Shown: positions 13,522-20,704, numbered from the stretch's first letter. The stretch: DNA of 24,104 nt from CAZPCZ01 sp964585225 (GCA_964585225.1 CAZPCZ010000014.1:1-24104), one strand, 5' to 3'. The notes: generated by a model from the sequence alone, not told the origin. Numbers and translations are program-made.

Positions 13522-14337
13522 ATGACAGCGCCGCTCTGGATCACGTACGCGTGGAAGGACAACGACGAGAGCGACTTCGACTACCTCGTCCAGAGCCTCC
13601 GGGACGCCGGTGTCGAAGCGCGGTACGACAAGGTCGCGCTCGTCCCCGGCCAGCGGCTCTGGGAGCAGATCGCCGACCGGCTCGGCCGGGCTGACCTGTC
13701 CGGCTGGGCGTACCTCGTGACGCCGGCATCGCTCGCGAGCCAGGCCTGTCGCGAGGAACTCGCCTACGCCCTTGACCGTGCGCTCACGTCGAAGGGCGCC
13801 GCGCTCCCGCTCATCGGGCTCCTGCACGGCGTGGCGGTCGCGGACGTCCCGCTTCCGCTCAAGGTCCGGCTCTGCATCGACCTGCGCACCTCGGACTGGC
13901 GCGAGCAGGTCCGTGCCGCTGTCGAACGACGGCCTCCCCGTGTCGAGATCCCCGAAGCTTCGCCCTACGTCATCCGCCTCCACGATCGATACCTGGGCAA
14001 GCCGGAATGGGTCGCCGTCGAGGCGCGCCCGCGTTTTGGCGAGCTGATGTATTGGCGCTTCGCCTTCCCGGCGGCCGGGCCGCGGCCGATCAAGTGGGGA
14101 TGGGGGCCGGCGAACGGCGGAGGGATCGCGGGCCGCAAGTCCGGCCACATCGAGGGCAAGGATCTGCGCGTCCAGGGCGTGGAGATGAACTTCGTCGGTG
14201 CGGCCAACACGCTCTCGCCCGCGACGAGCGCCTACCTCGTCTTCGAGCACGAGTTGCCCCAACTGCTCTTCTTCGGCACCTCGACCGAGGAGTTCGGCAC
14301 CAGCATCAAGGGTACGGCGTTCTCGGTCTCGCGGTAG
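13522..14337 (+). CDS. TIR-domain protein with unassigned C-terminal domain
   Basis: 271 aa. Residues about 4-130 form a TIR domain: beta strand L-W-I-T-Y-A-W, box-2-like L-V-P-G-Q-R-L-W-E, strand A-Y-L-V-T-P-A-S-L and S-Q-A-C-R-E-E, where E78 or E79 is the likely catalytic glutamate of NAD-cleaving TIRs. Bacterial TIR proteins of this type deplete NAD+ on infection signals. The C-terminal 140 residues (about 135-271) are beta-rich with several Trp/Tyr and Gly and match nothing I know; they may sense a ligand. No SD precedes ATG 13522. A TAGGAT (13504-13509) could be the -10 of a nearly leaderless message. It is first of four co-directional genes ahead of the CBASS pair; sharing a transcript with them is plausible but unproven. 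Confidence 0.85.
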   Translation: MTAPLWITYAWKDNDESDFDYLVQSLRDAGVEARYDKVALVPGQRLWEQIADRLGRADLSGWAYLVTPASLASQACREELAYALDRALTSKGAALPLIGLLHGVAVADVPLPLKVRLCIDLRTSDWREQVRAAVERRPPRVEIPEASPYVIRLHDRYLGKPEWVAVEARPRFGELMYWRFAFPAAGPRPIKWGWGPANGGGIAGRKSGHIEGKDLRVQGVEMNFVGAANTLSPATSAYLVFEHELPQLLFFGTSTEEFGTSIKGTAFSVSR

Positions 14338-14412
14338 GTGTTCGGCTGCGCGGGCGCCCCGACCAGACGCCGCGAGGCTATACTGTCCCACCGACCCAGG
14401 CCGGGAGTTTTC

Positions 14413-15192
14413 ATGGACTTCGGATGGGATGACAACGCGCGCTTCTGCCACCTGCGGAGCATTGTCCTCCGCCAAGCCATCGCCGACGGCCGCGTGCTCG
14501 ATGCGCTGCTCGGGCAACTCGACGTCCCCGCGAAGAGCGCGGCGAGCCTCAAGGCGCTGCCGACCGACGCCAAGTTCCGCGCGATCGAGCAGCAGATCGA
14601 CCACCTCCGCCGGGCCCCAACCTCGCTCTGGCACGACGCGAAGCCCGCCGAGGTCCTCGCGGCCGAGATCTTCCGTGCCGACCTGCCGTTCAAGCTCGTC
14701 CGCGACGGGTATTTCCAGGGCGTTGCGCGCGAGAGCGACCTACTACCGCCGGTCGCCACTTGGCTGCGCGGCCGGAAGCGCGTGCCGTACGCCGAGGTTC
14801 CGCTCGGTCCGAACCACGCCGACCTCCTCGGGTACCGCTCGGACTGGTGGGAGACGCACTTCGTCGCCGTCGAGCTGAAGAACATGCTCGCGGAACTCAC
14901 GCGCGCCCTCGATCAGGCGACGACCTACGCCGCGTACGCGCATCAAGTGTACCTCGCCTGCACGCCCGCGCTCGCAGCCGCGTACCTCTGGCGGCACGCG
15001 AACGGGAAGGCCGTCACGCGCTGGGATTCGCAGGCCTTCGATCGGAAGCTCAAGACGGCCGGTGTGGGACTCCTGCTCGTCGAAGGCCAGGTCGTCTTCG
15101 AAGTCCGCAGCCCGCGAAGCAACGATCCCGCGGCGAGCAAGATCGACGAGGTCAAGCGCGTGGTCGCCGGCGCGACGCCGCTGACCGCGTGA
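14413..15192 (+). CDS. PD-(D/E)XK nuclease-fold protein
   Basis: 259 aa. The order E128, D137 (N-H-A-D-L-L-G), then the hydrophobic strand H-F-V-A-V-E154-L-K156 and Q168 in a following helix (D-Q-A-T-T-Y), with V-Y-L-A-C strand after it, is the full PD-(D/E)XK endonuclease core. The N-terminal 120 residues are helical and unassigned. The core suggests metal-dependent nucleic-acid cleavage, but members of the superfamily can be non-nucleolytic. ATG 14413 has GGGAG (14403-14407) upstream. An in-frame start at 14338 would add 25 unlikely residues. It lies 75 bases after the TIR stop and 73 before the CD-NTase, so it is probably co-transcribed. It could be an accessory nuclease of the defence locus or an independent gene. 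Confidence 0.75.
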   Translation: MDFGWDDNARFCHLRSIVLRQAIADGRVLDALLGQLDVPAKSAASLKALPTDAKFRAIEQQIDHLRRAPTSLWHDAKPAEVLAAEIFRADLPFKLVRDGYFQGVARESDLLPPVATWLRGRKRVPYAEVPLGPNHADLLGYRSDWWETHFVAVELKNMLAELTRALDQATTYAAYAHQVYLACTPALAAAYLWRHANGKAVTRWDSQAFDRKLKTAGVGLLLVEGQVVFEVRSPRSNDPAASKIDEVKRVVAGATPLTA

Positions 15193-15265
15193 CCCGCGTC
15201 GGCCGCCCAGTTGACCGCGTCTTGCGCCGGGCGTACCACCGTCCCCGCAACGACGGAGGTGACCG

Positions 15266-16198
15266 ATGGCGCGCGACTGGCATGAGACGTTCAAGGCGTG
15301 GGCGAAGCCGCCCACGGAAACCGAGGAAGAGAAGGGCAGCCGGGCCGCCCGGATGATCAACGAGGCGATCCGCGCCAGCGCCGCGTTCGGCCGGTCCAGC
15401 GTCGACATCTACCCGACCGGGAGCTACCGGAACAACACGAACGTCCGGCAGGATAGTGACGTGGACGTCGCGGTGGTCCTCAACGATGCCTGCTTCTACG
15501 AGCTGCCCCCCGGCGGGCTGCTCACGGCCCAGATGCTCGGGTTGACGGACGCCAGCCGCGTGCTCGACCAGTTCCGCAGCGACGTCGGAGCGGCGCTCAC
15601 GGCGAAGTTCGGCGCGAAGGGCGTGACGCCCGGCAAGGTCACGTTCGACGTGCACGAGACGAGCGCGCGGCTGGACGCCGACGCGACGCCGTTCCTCCTC
15701 CACCGGCGGTACACGGGCCAGCGGAAGGGCGATGGCACGTGGGCGTACGTCCTCGGCGTCGAGACCCGGCGCCGCGATGGTTCCGGCCGGCGGATCATCA
15801 ACTGGCATCAGGACCACTACGACCAGGGCATCGCGCGGAACGATGCGACCCGGCGGCGGTTCAAGCGGGTCACTCGCATCCTCAAGCGGCTCCGTGGGGA
15901 CATGGAGACCCAGGGGACGACGGAGGCGAGGGCGGCGGCGGCACCGATCCCGTCGTTCCTCATCGAGTGCCTCGTGTTCAACGCGGCCGACGCGTGCTTC
16001 AACTGCGTCGAGGGCAGCTACTACGAGGACGTGAAGGCGACGGTGAACAGCCTCTGGAGCGCCACGCAGAACGACGCGGGATGCGCGAACTTCCACGAGG
16101 TCAACCGGCGCAAGAAGCTGTTCGCGGACGGCCAGGCGTGGACCCGCTCCCACGCGAACGCGTACCTCACCGCCGCGTGGCGGCACGTCGGGTTCTAG
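15266..16198 (+). CDS. CD-NTase (CBASS cyclic-oligonucleotide synthase)
   Basis: 310 aa. Nucleotidyltransferase core: T-G-S-Y (G52-S53), then after N-N-T-N-V-R-Q-D the S-D-V-D motif (D65, D67) and a third acidic site at D139 within D-A-D-A-T-P-F, the usual arrangement of CD-NTases (SMODS domain). All catalytic residues are present. The C-terminal helical half (R-R-R-F-K-R-V-T-R-I-L-K-R-L) is typical of the family's OAS1-like helices. In CBASS such enzymes make a cyclic nucleotide on phage infection, which activates a neighbouring effector. The start has a strong SD, GGAGGTGA (15255-15262). The stop is 7 bases before the Cap15 gene, a tight pair. The clade and product cannot be assigned by eye. 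Confidence 0.92.
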   Translation: MARDWHETFKAWAKPPTETEEEKGSRAARMINEAIRASAAFGRSSVDIYPTGSYRNNTNVRQDSDVDVAVVLNDACFYELPPGGLLTAQMLGLTDASRVLDQFRSDVGAALTAKFGAKGVTPGKVTFDVHETSARLDADATPFLLHRRYTGQRKGDGTWAYVLGVETRRRDGSGRRIINWHQDHYDQGIARNDATRRRFKRVTRILKRLRGDMETQGTTEARAAAAPIPSFLIECLVFNAADACFNCVEGSYYEDVKATVNSLWSATQNDAGCANFHEVNRRKKLFADGQAWTRSHANAYLTAAWRHVGF

Positions 16199-16205
16199 GC
16201 CGGCG

Positions 16206-16817
16206 ATGGTGGCCCGCGCGGGGCTGGTGGCGTTGGTCGCGCTCGCGGCGGTCGTCTGGGCCGCCGACCTCATCCGTCACGGGTGGTCGATCACCGGCTC
16301 GTTCTTCTCGCCGATCTCGCTCGTCGTCACCGTGCTGGCCGGCGTCCTGGTCGCCTTCGATCAGACCGCGTGGTCGTGGCCTGGTGTCCGGTCGCTCGCG
16401 AAGCGTAAGGACCTTCGGGGCACCTGGCGCGGGACGATCGCCTCCAACTGGGCGCGACCCGAGACCGGCACCGGCATCGCGCCCATCGAGGCCTACCTCG
16501 TCGTGCGCCAGACCTTCTCGACCCTGCATCTTCGGCTCTTGACCGTCGAGGCACAGTCCATGACGCTCGTCGCCACGCTCGTCGCGGAGACCGACGGCAC
16601 ATGCATGGTGGCCGCGATCTATCGCGGCGAGCCAAGGCTGGCGGTGCGGGACCGCAGTGCGATCCACCACGGCGGGATGCTCTTGCGGGTGGATGCCGCG
16701 GGCCGAGCCCTCGCCGGCACCTACTGGACCGACCGGCGCACCCACGGCGAGTTGGAGTTCCATTTTCTTTCGCGGGAGTTGGCGGGCGACTTCGAGGGCG
16801 CGCGGTTGATGGCCTGA
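16206..16817 (+). CDS. Cap15-type CBASS effector (two membrane helices plus beta-barrel)
   Basis: 203 aa. Two N-terminal hydrophobic helices (about 5-23 and 33-53) are followed by a beta-rich domain (about 68-200). That domain has D-L-R-G-T-W-R-G-T-I, I-H-H-G-G-M-L-L and the tell-tale L-A-G-T-Y-W-T-D-R-R-T-H-G-E-L. This matches the S-2TM-beta/Cap15 effector family, whose barrel binds the cyclic nucleotide and whose membrane helices then oligomerise and disrupt the inner membrane. It lies 7 bases after the CD-NTase, so the pair is a minimal (type I-like) CBASS with no ubiquitin-like ancillary genes visible. There is no clear SD, so translation is probably coupled to the synthase. It is followed by a symmetric terminator. 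Confidence 0.88.
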   Translation: MVARAGLVALVALAAVVWAADLIRHGWSITGSFFSPISLVVTVLAGVLVAFDQTAWSWPGVRSLAKRKDLRGTWRGTIASNWARPETGTGIAPIEAYLVVRQTFSTLHLRLLTVEAQSMTLVATLVAETDGTCMVAAIYRGEPRLAVRDRSAIHHGGMLLRVDAAGRALAGTYWTDRRTHGELEFHFLSRELAGDFEGARLMA

Positions 16818-16823
16818 CGATCT

Positions 16824-16843
16824 CGCGGTGGGCTCCCACCGCG
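16824..16843. terminator. Symmetric hairpin between Cap15 and caspase genes
   Basis: CGCGGTGGG and CCCACCGCG are perfect 9-bp arms around CT, in the 42-base gap between two convergent genes. The symmetry suits a bidirectional terminator, although neither side has a T run. Confidence 0.65.
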
Positions 16844-16859
16844 TCGCGGCCGCGCGCGC

Positions 16860-17975
16860 CTACGCCGTGTACGCCAGCGGCACCGCCGCTCGCGCGAGCG
16901 GACGGGCGCGGTGGTCCTCGACCGCGAGCGTGACGTGGAGCCGGGCGCTCCCACGCTCGCGCGCAAGCACCCGGGTCAGGCGATCACGACGCGGGGCGTC
17001 CATCGGGAGCGTGACGCGGCCCCGGAAGCAACCGGCGTCGTGTTTCGGCGCGACGCGGAGCGTGTCGGTCGCAAGTTCGACGCCGAGCGCGTTCCGGAGC
17101 GACCACCGCAGCCGCGTGGGCAGGTGGCGCCGACCGCTCACGCAGAACTCCACCTGGAGCCGGCCGTCGCGGGACACGAGCTGCGCCTCGTCGATCGTGG
17201 CGTCGCCGACCGCGCGGTGCGCCTGGCTCCGCATGAGCGGGAAGTCGCCGGTCAGGCCGATTGCCTGGGGCACCTGGCCGGGACCGAACACCCGAACCAT
17301 GCGATCCCGCGCGCGGGCGAACGCCGCAGCGTCCGAGATCCAGCGTTCGCCACCGGCGAGGAAGTCGCCCGGCGCGTTGACGAGCGTGCGCAGCAGCGCC
17401 CACGTGAAGTGGCCGTGGTGCACCCGACCGCCCTCCGAGGCCGTGCGCTTCGCGCCCGTCGAGAAGATCAAGCGGCAGCCGGGTGTCGCCTGGGCGAGCG
17501 AAACGATCCACGACAGGTTGAGAATACCGGCCAGCCCACCGACCCCGACGCGCGCGTACCGCGCGTACGCGGCGGCGTGGCAGGTGTCGAGGATCACCAT
17601 CGTGTTCGGCGCGCCGATGCGCCGGAGCCACTCGGCGAGCGCGGCGAAGGAATAGTGGCCGTCGGCCAAAGCAACGCCGAGTTTGTTCCCGTGGCTGGAG
17701 ATGTACAGGACGAGGTGGTCGGGCGGGTCGTACGCGAGCGCGCCGAGCGCGAGGTTGAGCCGGTGCGACGTGGCCCGGTATCCGCGGAGCAGGGTGAAGT
17801 CCTCGTTGCCGAGCGGCCCGACACCGCTCGTGAACACGCGAGCGATCGACATCGCGTCCCGCTCGGCGTACCGGAGGAGCTTCTGCCCGGGCGCGTCGTT
17901 CACGCCGAGTGCGACGAGCCGGTACGTGGGCGGGTTCTGGACGAGGCGCACGAGCACTCGCCGGTACTCTAGCAC
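16860..17975 (-). CDS. Caspase-like (peptidase C14) protein
   Basis: 371 aa. Residues about 17-240 form a caspase/metacaspase-like domain. The catalytic histidine is in L-Y-I-S-S-H95-G-N and the cysteine in V-I-L-D-T-C132-H-A. The preceding A-E-R-D-A-M-S-I-A-R-V-F and D-F-T-L-L-R-G motifs are typical of bacterial caspases. The dyad is intact, so proteolytic activity is expected. The C-terminal 115 residues are beta-rich and unassigned. Bacterial caspase-like proteases act in antiphage cell-death systems, but no partner domain is fused here. The GTG start at 17973-17975 has no SD and the true start may be slightly downstream. It converges on the CBASS genes and diverges from the 18164 unit across a 188-base gap. 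A regulatory link to either neighbour is inference. Confidence 0.85.
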   Translation of the reverse strand: MLEYRRVLVRLVQNPPTYRLVALGVNDAPGQKLLRYAERDAMSIARVFTSGVGPLGNEDFTLLRGYRATSHRLNLALGALAYDPPDHLVLYISSHGNKLGVALADGHYSFAALAEWLRRIGAPNTMVILDTCHAAAYARYARVGVGGLAGILNLSWIVSLAQATPGCRLIFSTGAKRTASEGGRVHHGHFTWALLRTLVNAPGDFLAGGERWISDAAAFARARDRMVRVFGPGQVPQAIGLTGDFPLMRSQAHRAVGDATIDEAQLVSRDGRLQVEFCVSGRRHLPTRLRWSLRNALGVELATDTLRVAPKHDAGCFRGRVTLPMDAPRRDRLTRVLARERGSARLHVTLAVEDHRARPLARAAVPLAYTA

Positions 17976-17997
17976 GGGACCGACGGGCCGAGCCGCC

Positions 17998-18026
17998 TTG
18001 ACCGACGGTGGTCCGGCTCCTATCTT
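17998..18026 (+). promoter_or_regulatory. Promoter for the 18164-18788 unit
   Basis: TTGACC (17998-18003), exactly 17 bases, TATCTT (18021-18026): 5/6 and 4/6 matches. It lies in the divergent gap next to the caspase gene and would give a leader of about 130 bases before ATG 18164. Confidence 0.55.
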
Positions 18027-18163
18027 GGAGGTGGATGCGCCCGTCGAGAAAGCCGCCCCGCGCCCATGCGCACGGTGCTTCCCCCTCGCTCTCGTCCCCC
18101 GAGGTCGGCGGGGAGGCGCCCGCCACGACGGCGGCGCGCCCTCCGGAAGGAGGAGTTCGTTCC

Positions 18164-18628
18164 ATGTCCACCCCCGCCATCTCGGCCGACGCGCCCGCGG
18201 GGAGCACGCCGACGCTCACGCGTGAAGCGTTCCGCACGGGACTCCAGGCATCCCTTGACGCGGAGCCGTTCACCGACGGCATGATCCACCCAGCCGAACG
18301 CCTGATCGCGGCCGCCCTCGCCGCCGACCCGGCCGGTGCGCCGGGCTGGATCGAGGGCGCGTACCGCGAGTACGCGGCGAGCAACGCCGCGCTCGCCGCG
18401 GACTTGCTCCGCTGCATCATCGCCCGCGGCCGCGCCGCGCTGGGCGAGTGCGGGGTCGCGCTCGTCCGCGAGGCGTTCGGCCACCCGAGCCTGCTCATCC
18501 GCGACGCCGCGCTCGCGGCGGTCGAGGAGTGGGACGACCCGGACCTGCGGGCAGCGCTCCAGCCGGACCGGGAGCCTGAGCCCTGGCTCGCGGACTACAT
18601 GCGGCGCATCCTCGCGCCAGCGGTCTGA
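18164..18628 (+). CDS. Small helical, HEAT-like protein of unknown function
   Basis: 154 aa from ATG 18164, supported by GGAAGGAGGAG (18145-18155). The frame is open further upstream to 18008, but that stretch is the promoter and leader and reads as low-complexity Pro/Arg. The protein is Ala-rich and helical. About residues 80-140 show paired-helix phrases (G-H-P-S-L-L-I-R-D-A-A-L-A-A-V-E-E-W and D-D-P-D-L-R-A-A-L) that look like one or two HEAT repeats, suggesting a protein-binding role. No catalytic motif or membrane segment is seen. It diverges from the caspase gene and is followed one base later by a small ORF and a terminator. I cannot name it; a regulator or substrate of the protease is a possibility raised by position only. 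Confidence 0.65.
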   Translation: MSTPAISADAPAGSTPTLTREAFRTGLQASLDAEPFTDGMIHPAERLIAAALAADPAGAPGWIEGAYREYAASNAALAADLLRCIIARGRAALGECGVALVREAFGHPSLLIRDAALAAVEEWDDPDLRAALQPDREPEPWLADYMRRILAPAV

Positions 18629-18629
18629 C

Positions 18630-18788
18630 GTGGATGCCATCGGCCGTGCGTGCAGCGCGGCGAAGTGGCTCACGCGGCTCCTCTTCCGGTTCGAGCCAGC
18701 GGCCGTCCGCACCATGCTCGTCGGCGCAGTGGCCGATGGACACGCAGAACTCGGGGCGTTCGCTCCGACGCTGCGCGAGCAGTTGTAG
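18630..18788 (+). CDS. 52-aa small ORF ahead of a terminator
   Basis: GTG 18630, one base after the previous stop, to TAG 18786-18788. The peptide starts (M)-D-A-I-G-R-A-C-S-A-A-K-W-L-T-R-L-L-F-R and ends L-R-E-Q-L. It is amphipathic, basic at the N-terminal third, and contains a helix-like G-A-V-A-D-G-H-A-E-L. The tight spacing and the terminator starting two bases after the stop argue that it is real. No SD is seen, so it would need coupling to the upstream gene. A read-through tail of the upstream gene after a mutation is the alternative. Confidence 0.45.
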   Translation: MDAIGRACSAAKWLTRLLFRFEPAAVRTMLVGAVADGHAELGAFAPTLREQL

Positions 18789-18789
18789 G

Positions 18790-18812
18790 CCCCGGCGTCA
18801 GGGACGCCGGGG
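18790..18812 (+). terminator. Intrinsic terminator of the 18164-18788 unit
   Basis: A perfect 10-bp stem CCCCGGCGTC/GACGCCGGGG (18790-18799, 18803-18812) with an AGG loop is followed by TTTCCTC. It lies two bases after a stop codon on the plus strand. Confidence 0.8.
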
Positions 18813-19020
18813 TTTCCTCATCGCGGTGCCCTTCAACAACGAGTGCACCGTGGACTTGTACGAGATGAACACGATCTCGCCGTAGACCACCGAGGTGTTG
18901 CCGCCGGCCGAAAGACCGAGTGATTGCGAGGCGCTACGCCGCGGTGAAGGTCGTGATGTACATGCACAGCGTCATCTCCTTGTTGATCACGCTGTTGCTA
19001 GCCCGCCGGATGTCGGGACG
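18798..19020 (-). pseudogene. Possible gene relic in two frames
   Basis: On the minus strand two short open segments in different frames read like real protein despite the GC-rich setting. One ends at 18934 (S-N-S-V-I-N-K-E-M-T-L-C-M-Y-I-T-T-F-T-A-A). The other ends at 18798 (N-T-S-V-V-Y-G-E-I-V-F-I-S-Y-K-S-T-V-H-S-L-L). Their Ile, Lys, Asn, Tyr and Met content is unlike random GC-rich ORFs. A frameshifted remnant of a lost gene is one explanation; I recognise no family, and chance cannot be excluded. Confidence 0.2.
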
Positions 19021-19528
19021 AGTTGGGGACTTGCACCGTGTCGGCCAACGGCTACGATCCCACCATGGGAAAAGACTCGGCCGCGGGGAACCATCACCGC
19101 CGCGTCGCGCTGCGTTCGACCGGGCGCAGCTATCCCGCCCGCGGCCGTAGGGAGGCGCGGTAGGTGCGCACGTCGATCGACATGCAGGGTGGCAGCCCGT
19201 GCGTCCTGCAATGGTCGAGCGGTGTGGCGATGCCCGCGCGCAGGTGCTCACGGTCGCTCGCAGGCGGAGGGCTGCCGCCGAGGTTGGCGACGTGCGACAC
19301 GAAGGATCCGCGAGCGAGGGCATGGGCACCGGCCCTCGCACCTTCCTGTGGGGCAGGCCCGCCACTGCCCAAGGGGGCGCGTTGGAGCGACAAGCGAGTG
19401 CGGCGCTCCGCCAACTCGTTCCGACCGACGTGGCGCAGGCGGTGCCACGTCGGGAGTGGGCGCGCGCCACCGAATAGCGCGTGGAGGCGGGAGCTGGCCC
19501 CAGGCCCGTTCCCCGACTGAACAACCGC

Positions 19529-19596
19529 GGACCAGCTAGGCTGGTCCCGACGACGATACGACGAACGGCCGCCAGCAGTCATGCTTGGCGGCCGTT
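19529..19596. other. Two adjacent strong hairpins
   Basis: Hairpin 1 has arms GGACCAGC/GCTGGTCC (19529-19536, 19540-19547) with loop TAG. Hairpin 2 has 11-bp arms AACGGCCGCCA/TGGCGGCCGTT (19564-19574, 19586-19596) with an 11-base loop that can fold further. They are 16 bases apart in a gene-free stretch. Terminators, a structured small RNA or a recombination site are possible. I looked for the integron attC core (GTTRRRY) and it does not match. Confidence 0.5.
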
Positions 19597-19699
19597 AGCA
19601 CATCTTCCCCGTCCGCTGCGGGAAAGGGCCGTCCGGACGTGCCGCGGTTTCGTCGCCGGACCATCGCTGGGGCGGGCCGGCGGGCGGGCGGAGCGGGGC

Positions 19700-19728
19700 T
19701 TGACGGACCCGTCCTCGCGCGCTAGGGT
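19700..19728 (+). promoter_or_regulatory. Candidate promoter of the right-hand operon
   Basis: TTGACG (19700-19705), exactly 17 bases, then TAGGGT (19723-19728). The -35 is 5/6; the -10 fits the TANNNT pattern common in GC-rich bacteria. It is the best plus-strand start signal before the operon beginning near 19.9-20.1 kb. Confidence 0.5.
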
Positions 19729-19902
19729 GGAATCCGCTCGAGAAGTCCCAGCTCCCTATCTGCATTCGGATTGCTGGTGGGTCAAGCGGGACGGACGGGA
19801 AGTCCCCGGGCGCAGGCTTCGGGGGCGAACGACCGCACTGCCCCGTTCCCGAACCTGGGGAAAAGAACGGGAGGCGGCCGACAGCGAGAGGATTGACGCG
19901 AC

Positions 19903-20130
19903 GTGGATCACAGCCAGCCGTCGCGGATCCGCTCGATTGCCGTGCCACCTCCCACAACCCGGAGGTCCAGGCCACTCCGCCTGGGGCGCTCGGCAACCGG
20001 TGGATACCGCGTAGGAATAACGATAGCGCACCGCCCCGCACGTGGGGAGGGTGCGTGTCAAGGGCCACACCACGCGTTCGCTTTCCGCTCGCTCAAGAGG
20101 CGCGAGCGGAGGGCGAGCGGTGGCAGGTAG
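19903..20130 (+). CDS. Doubtful 75-aa basic ORF at the head of the operon
   Basis: GTG 19903 to TAG 20130, 75 aa, Arg/Ser/Pro-rich with a hydrophobic G-Y-R-V-G-I-T-I-A stretch. GAGAGG (19888-19893) lies about nine bases before the start. It overlaps the next start (20120) by 11 bases, as coupled genes do. Its composition is close to that of shadow ORFs in this region, so it may not be translated. Confidence 0.25.
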   Translation: MDHSQPSRIRSIAVPPPTTRRSRPLRLGRSATGGYRVGITIAHRPARGEGACQGPHHAFAFRSLKRRERRASGGR

Positions 20131-20704
20131 GCGGCGCCGAGATCCGGGCACCTGCACGGACGCACGGCCTACGCCTGTTCGGCTGCCGCCTGACGGCACG
20201 CTCGTCGTGCGGGCTCCGGTCGGCTACGCCGCGCGCATCGATCAAGAACAAGATGAGCGGGGTCGCGTCGTCTGCACGCTCACCTTCGAGCCGGCCGTCT
20301 CACGCGGCAATGTCGAGGCGGCTGGCGACCGGCAATCACCGGCGGAGCAGCCGAGCCCCCTGGCCCGCCGATGGGACGCCTACGGGATCAGGCTTCTCGA
20401 CGGCGACCTCGCCGTGGTCGATCGGATCGAGCGCACGGTCACGTACCGCGGCAGGGTAGTCGAGTTCAGGCGCAAGCACGAGTTGTGGGAGCTCATCGAC
20501 GGCGCCTTCACGGAGCAGGATCCAGAAGGCGACCTGGCGAAGGTGGCCAGGTACATCCGCCGCGTCAACGAGGCGGTCGGGTTCACCCTCCTGAAGCCCC
20601 TCAAGGACGACAACGAGCTCCACGCTGACGACGAAGTCCGTTTCGCAGGCTGGGTTGAGCGCGCCGAATCGGCGGACAACGCTGTCCGGGAGAACGCCGG
20701 GTAG
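20120..20704 (+). CDS. Protein of unknown function, first clear gene of the right-hand operon
   Basis: 194 aa from GTG 20120, chosen because GGAGGG (20107-20112) precedes it by seven bases; the open frame back to 20042 reads as basic low-complexity sequence. It starts with a basic tail (A-G-R-R-R-R-D-P). A beta-strand-rich part (about 20-70) follows, then a mixed helix/strand part (R-T-V-T-Y-R-G-R-V-V-E-F-R-R-K-H-E-L-W-E-L-I-D-G-A-F) resembling a winged-helix or DNA-contact surface. The last 60 residues are charged. No membrane segment or known motif is seen. It may regulate or serve the downstream envelope/ATPase module; that is inference from position. Confidence 0.6.
   Translation: MAGRRRRDPGTCTDARPTPVRLPPDGTLVVRAPVGYAARIDQEQDERGRVVCTLTFEPAVSRGNVEAAGDRQSPAEQPSPLARRWDAYGIRLLDGDLAVVDRIERTVTYRGRVVEFRRKHELWELIDGAFTEQDPEGDLAKVARYIRRVNEAVGFTLLKPLKDDNELHADDEVRFAGWVERAESADNAVRENAG

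Larger units (their letters stand above)
18813..19902. other. About 1.1 kb with no convincing gene
   Basis: Long open frames exist on both strands but read as Arg/Pro/Ala/Ser-rich low-complexity shadows with no starts preceded by SDs. The region holds the possible relic at its left end, two hairpins (19529-19547, 19564-19596) and a promoter-like sequence (19700-19728). A structured RNA, a decayed gene or an intergenic boundary between two acquired modules are all possible. Confidence 0.5.

Noticed and set aside
18008..18163. Longer start for the 154-aa protein
   Set aside because: This stretch holds the end of the promoter and the leader, and reads as Pro/Arg-rich low complexity; the SD supports ATG 18164.
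19564..19600. Integron attC-like site
   Set aside because: The hairpin is right in shape, but the GTTAGCA end does not fit the GTTRRRY core and no integrase gene is visible.
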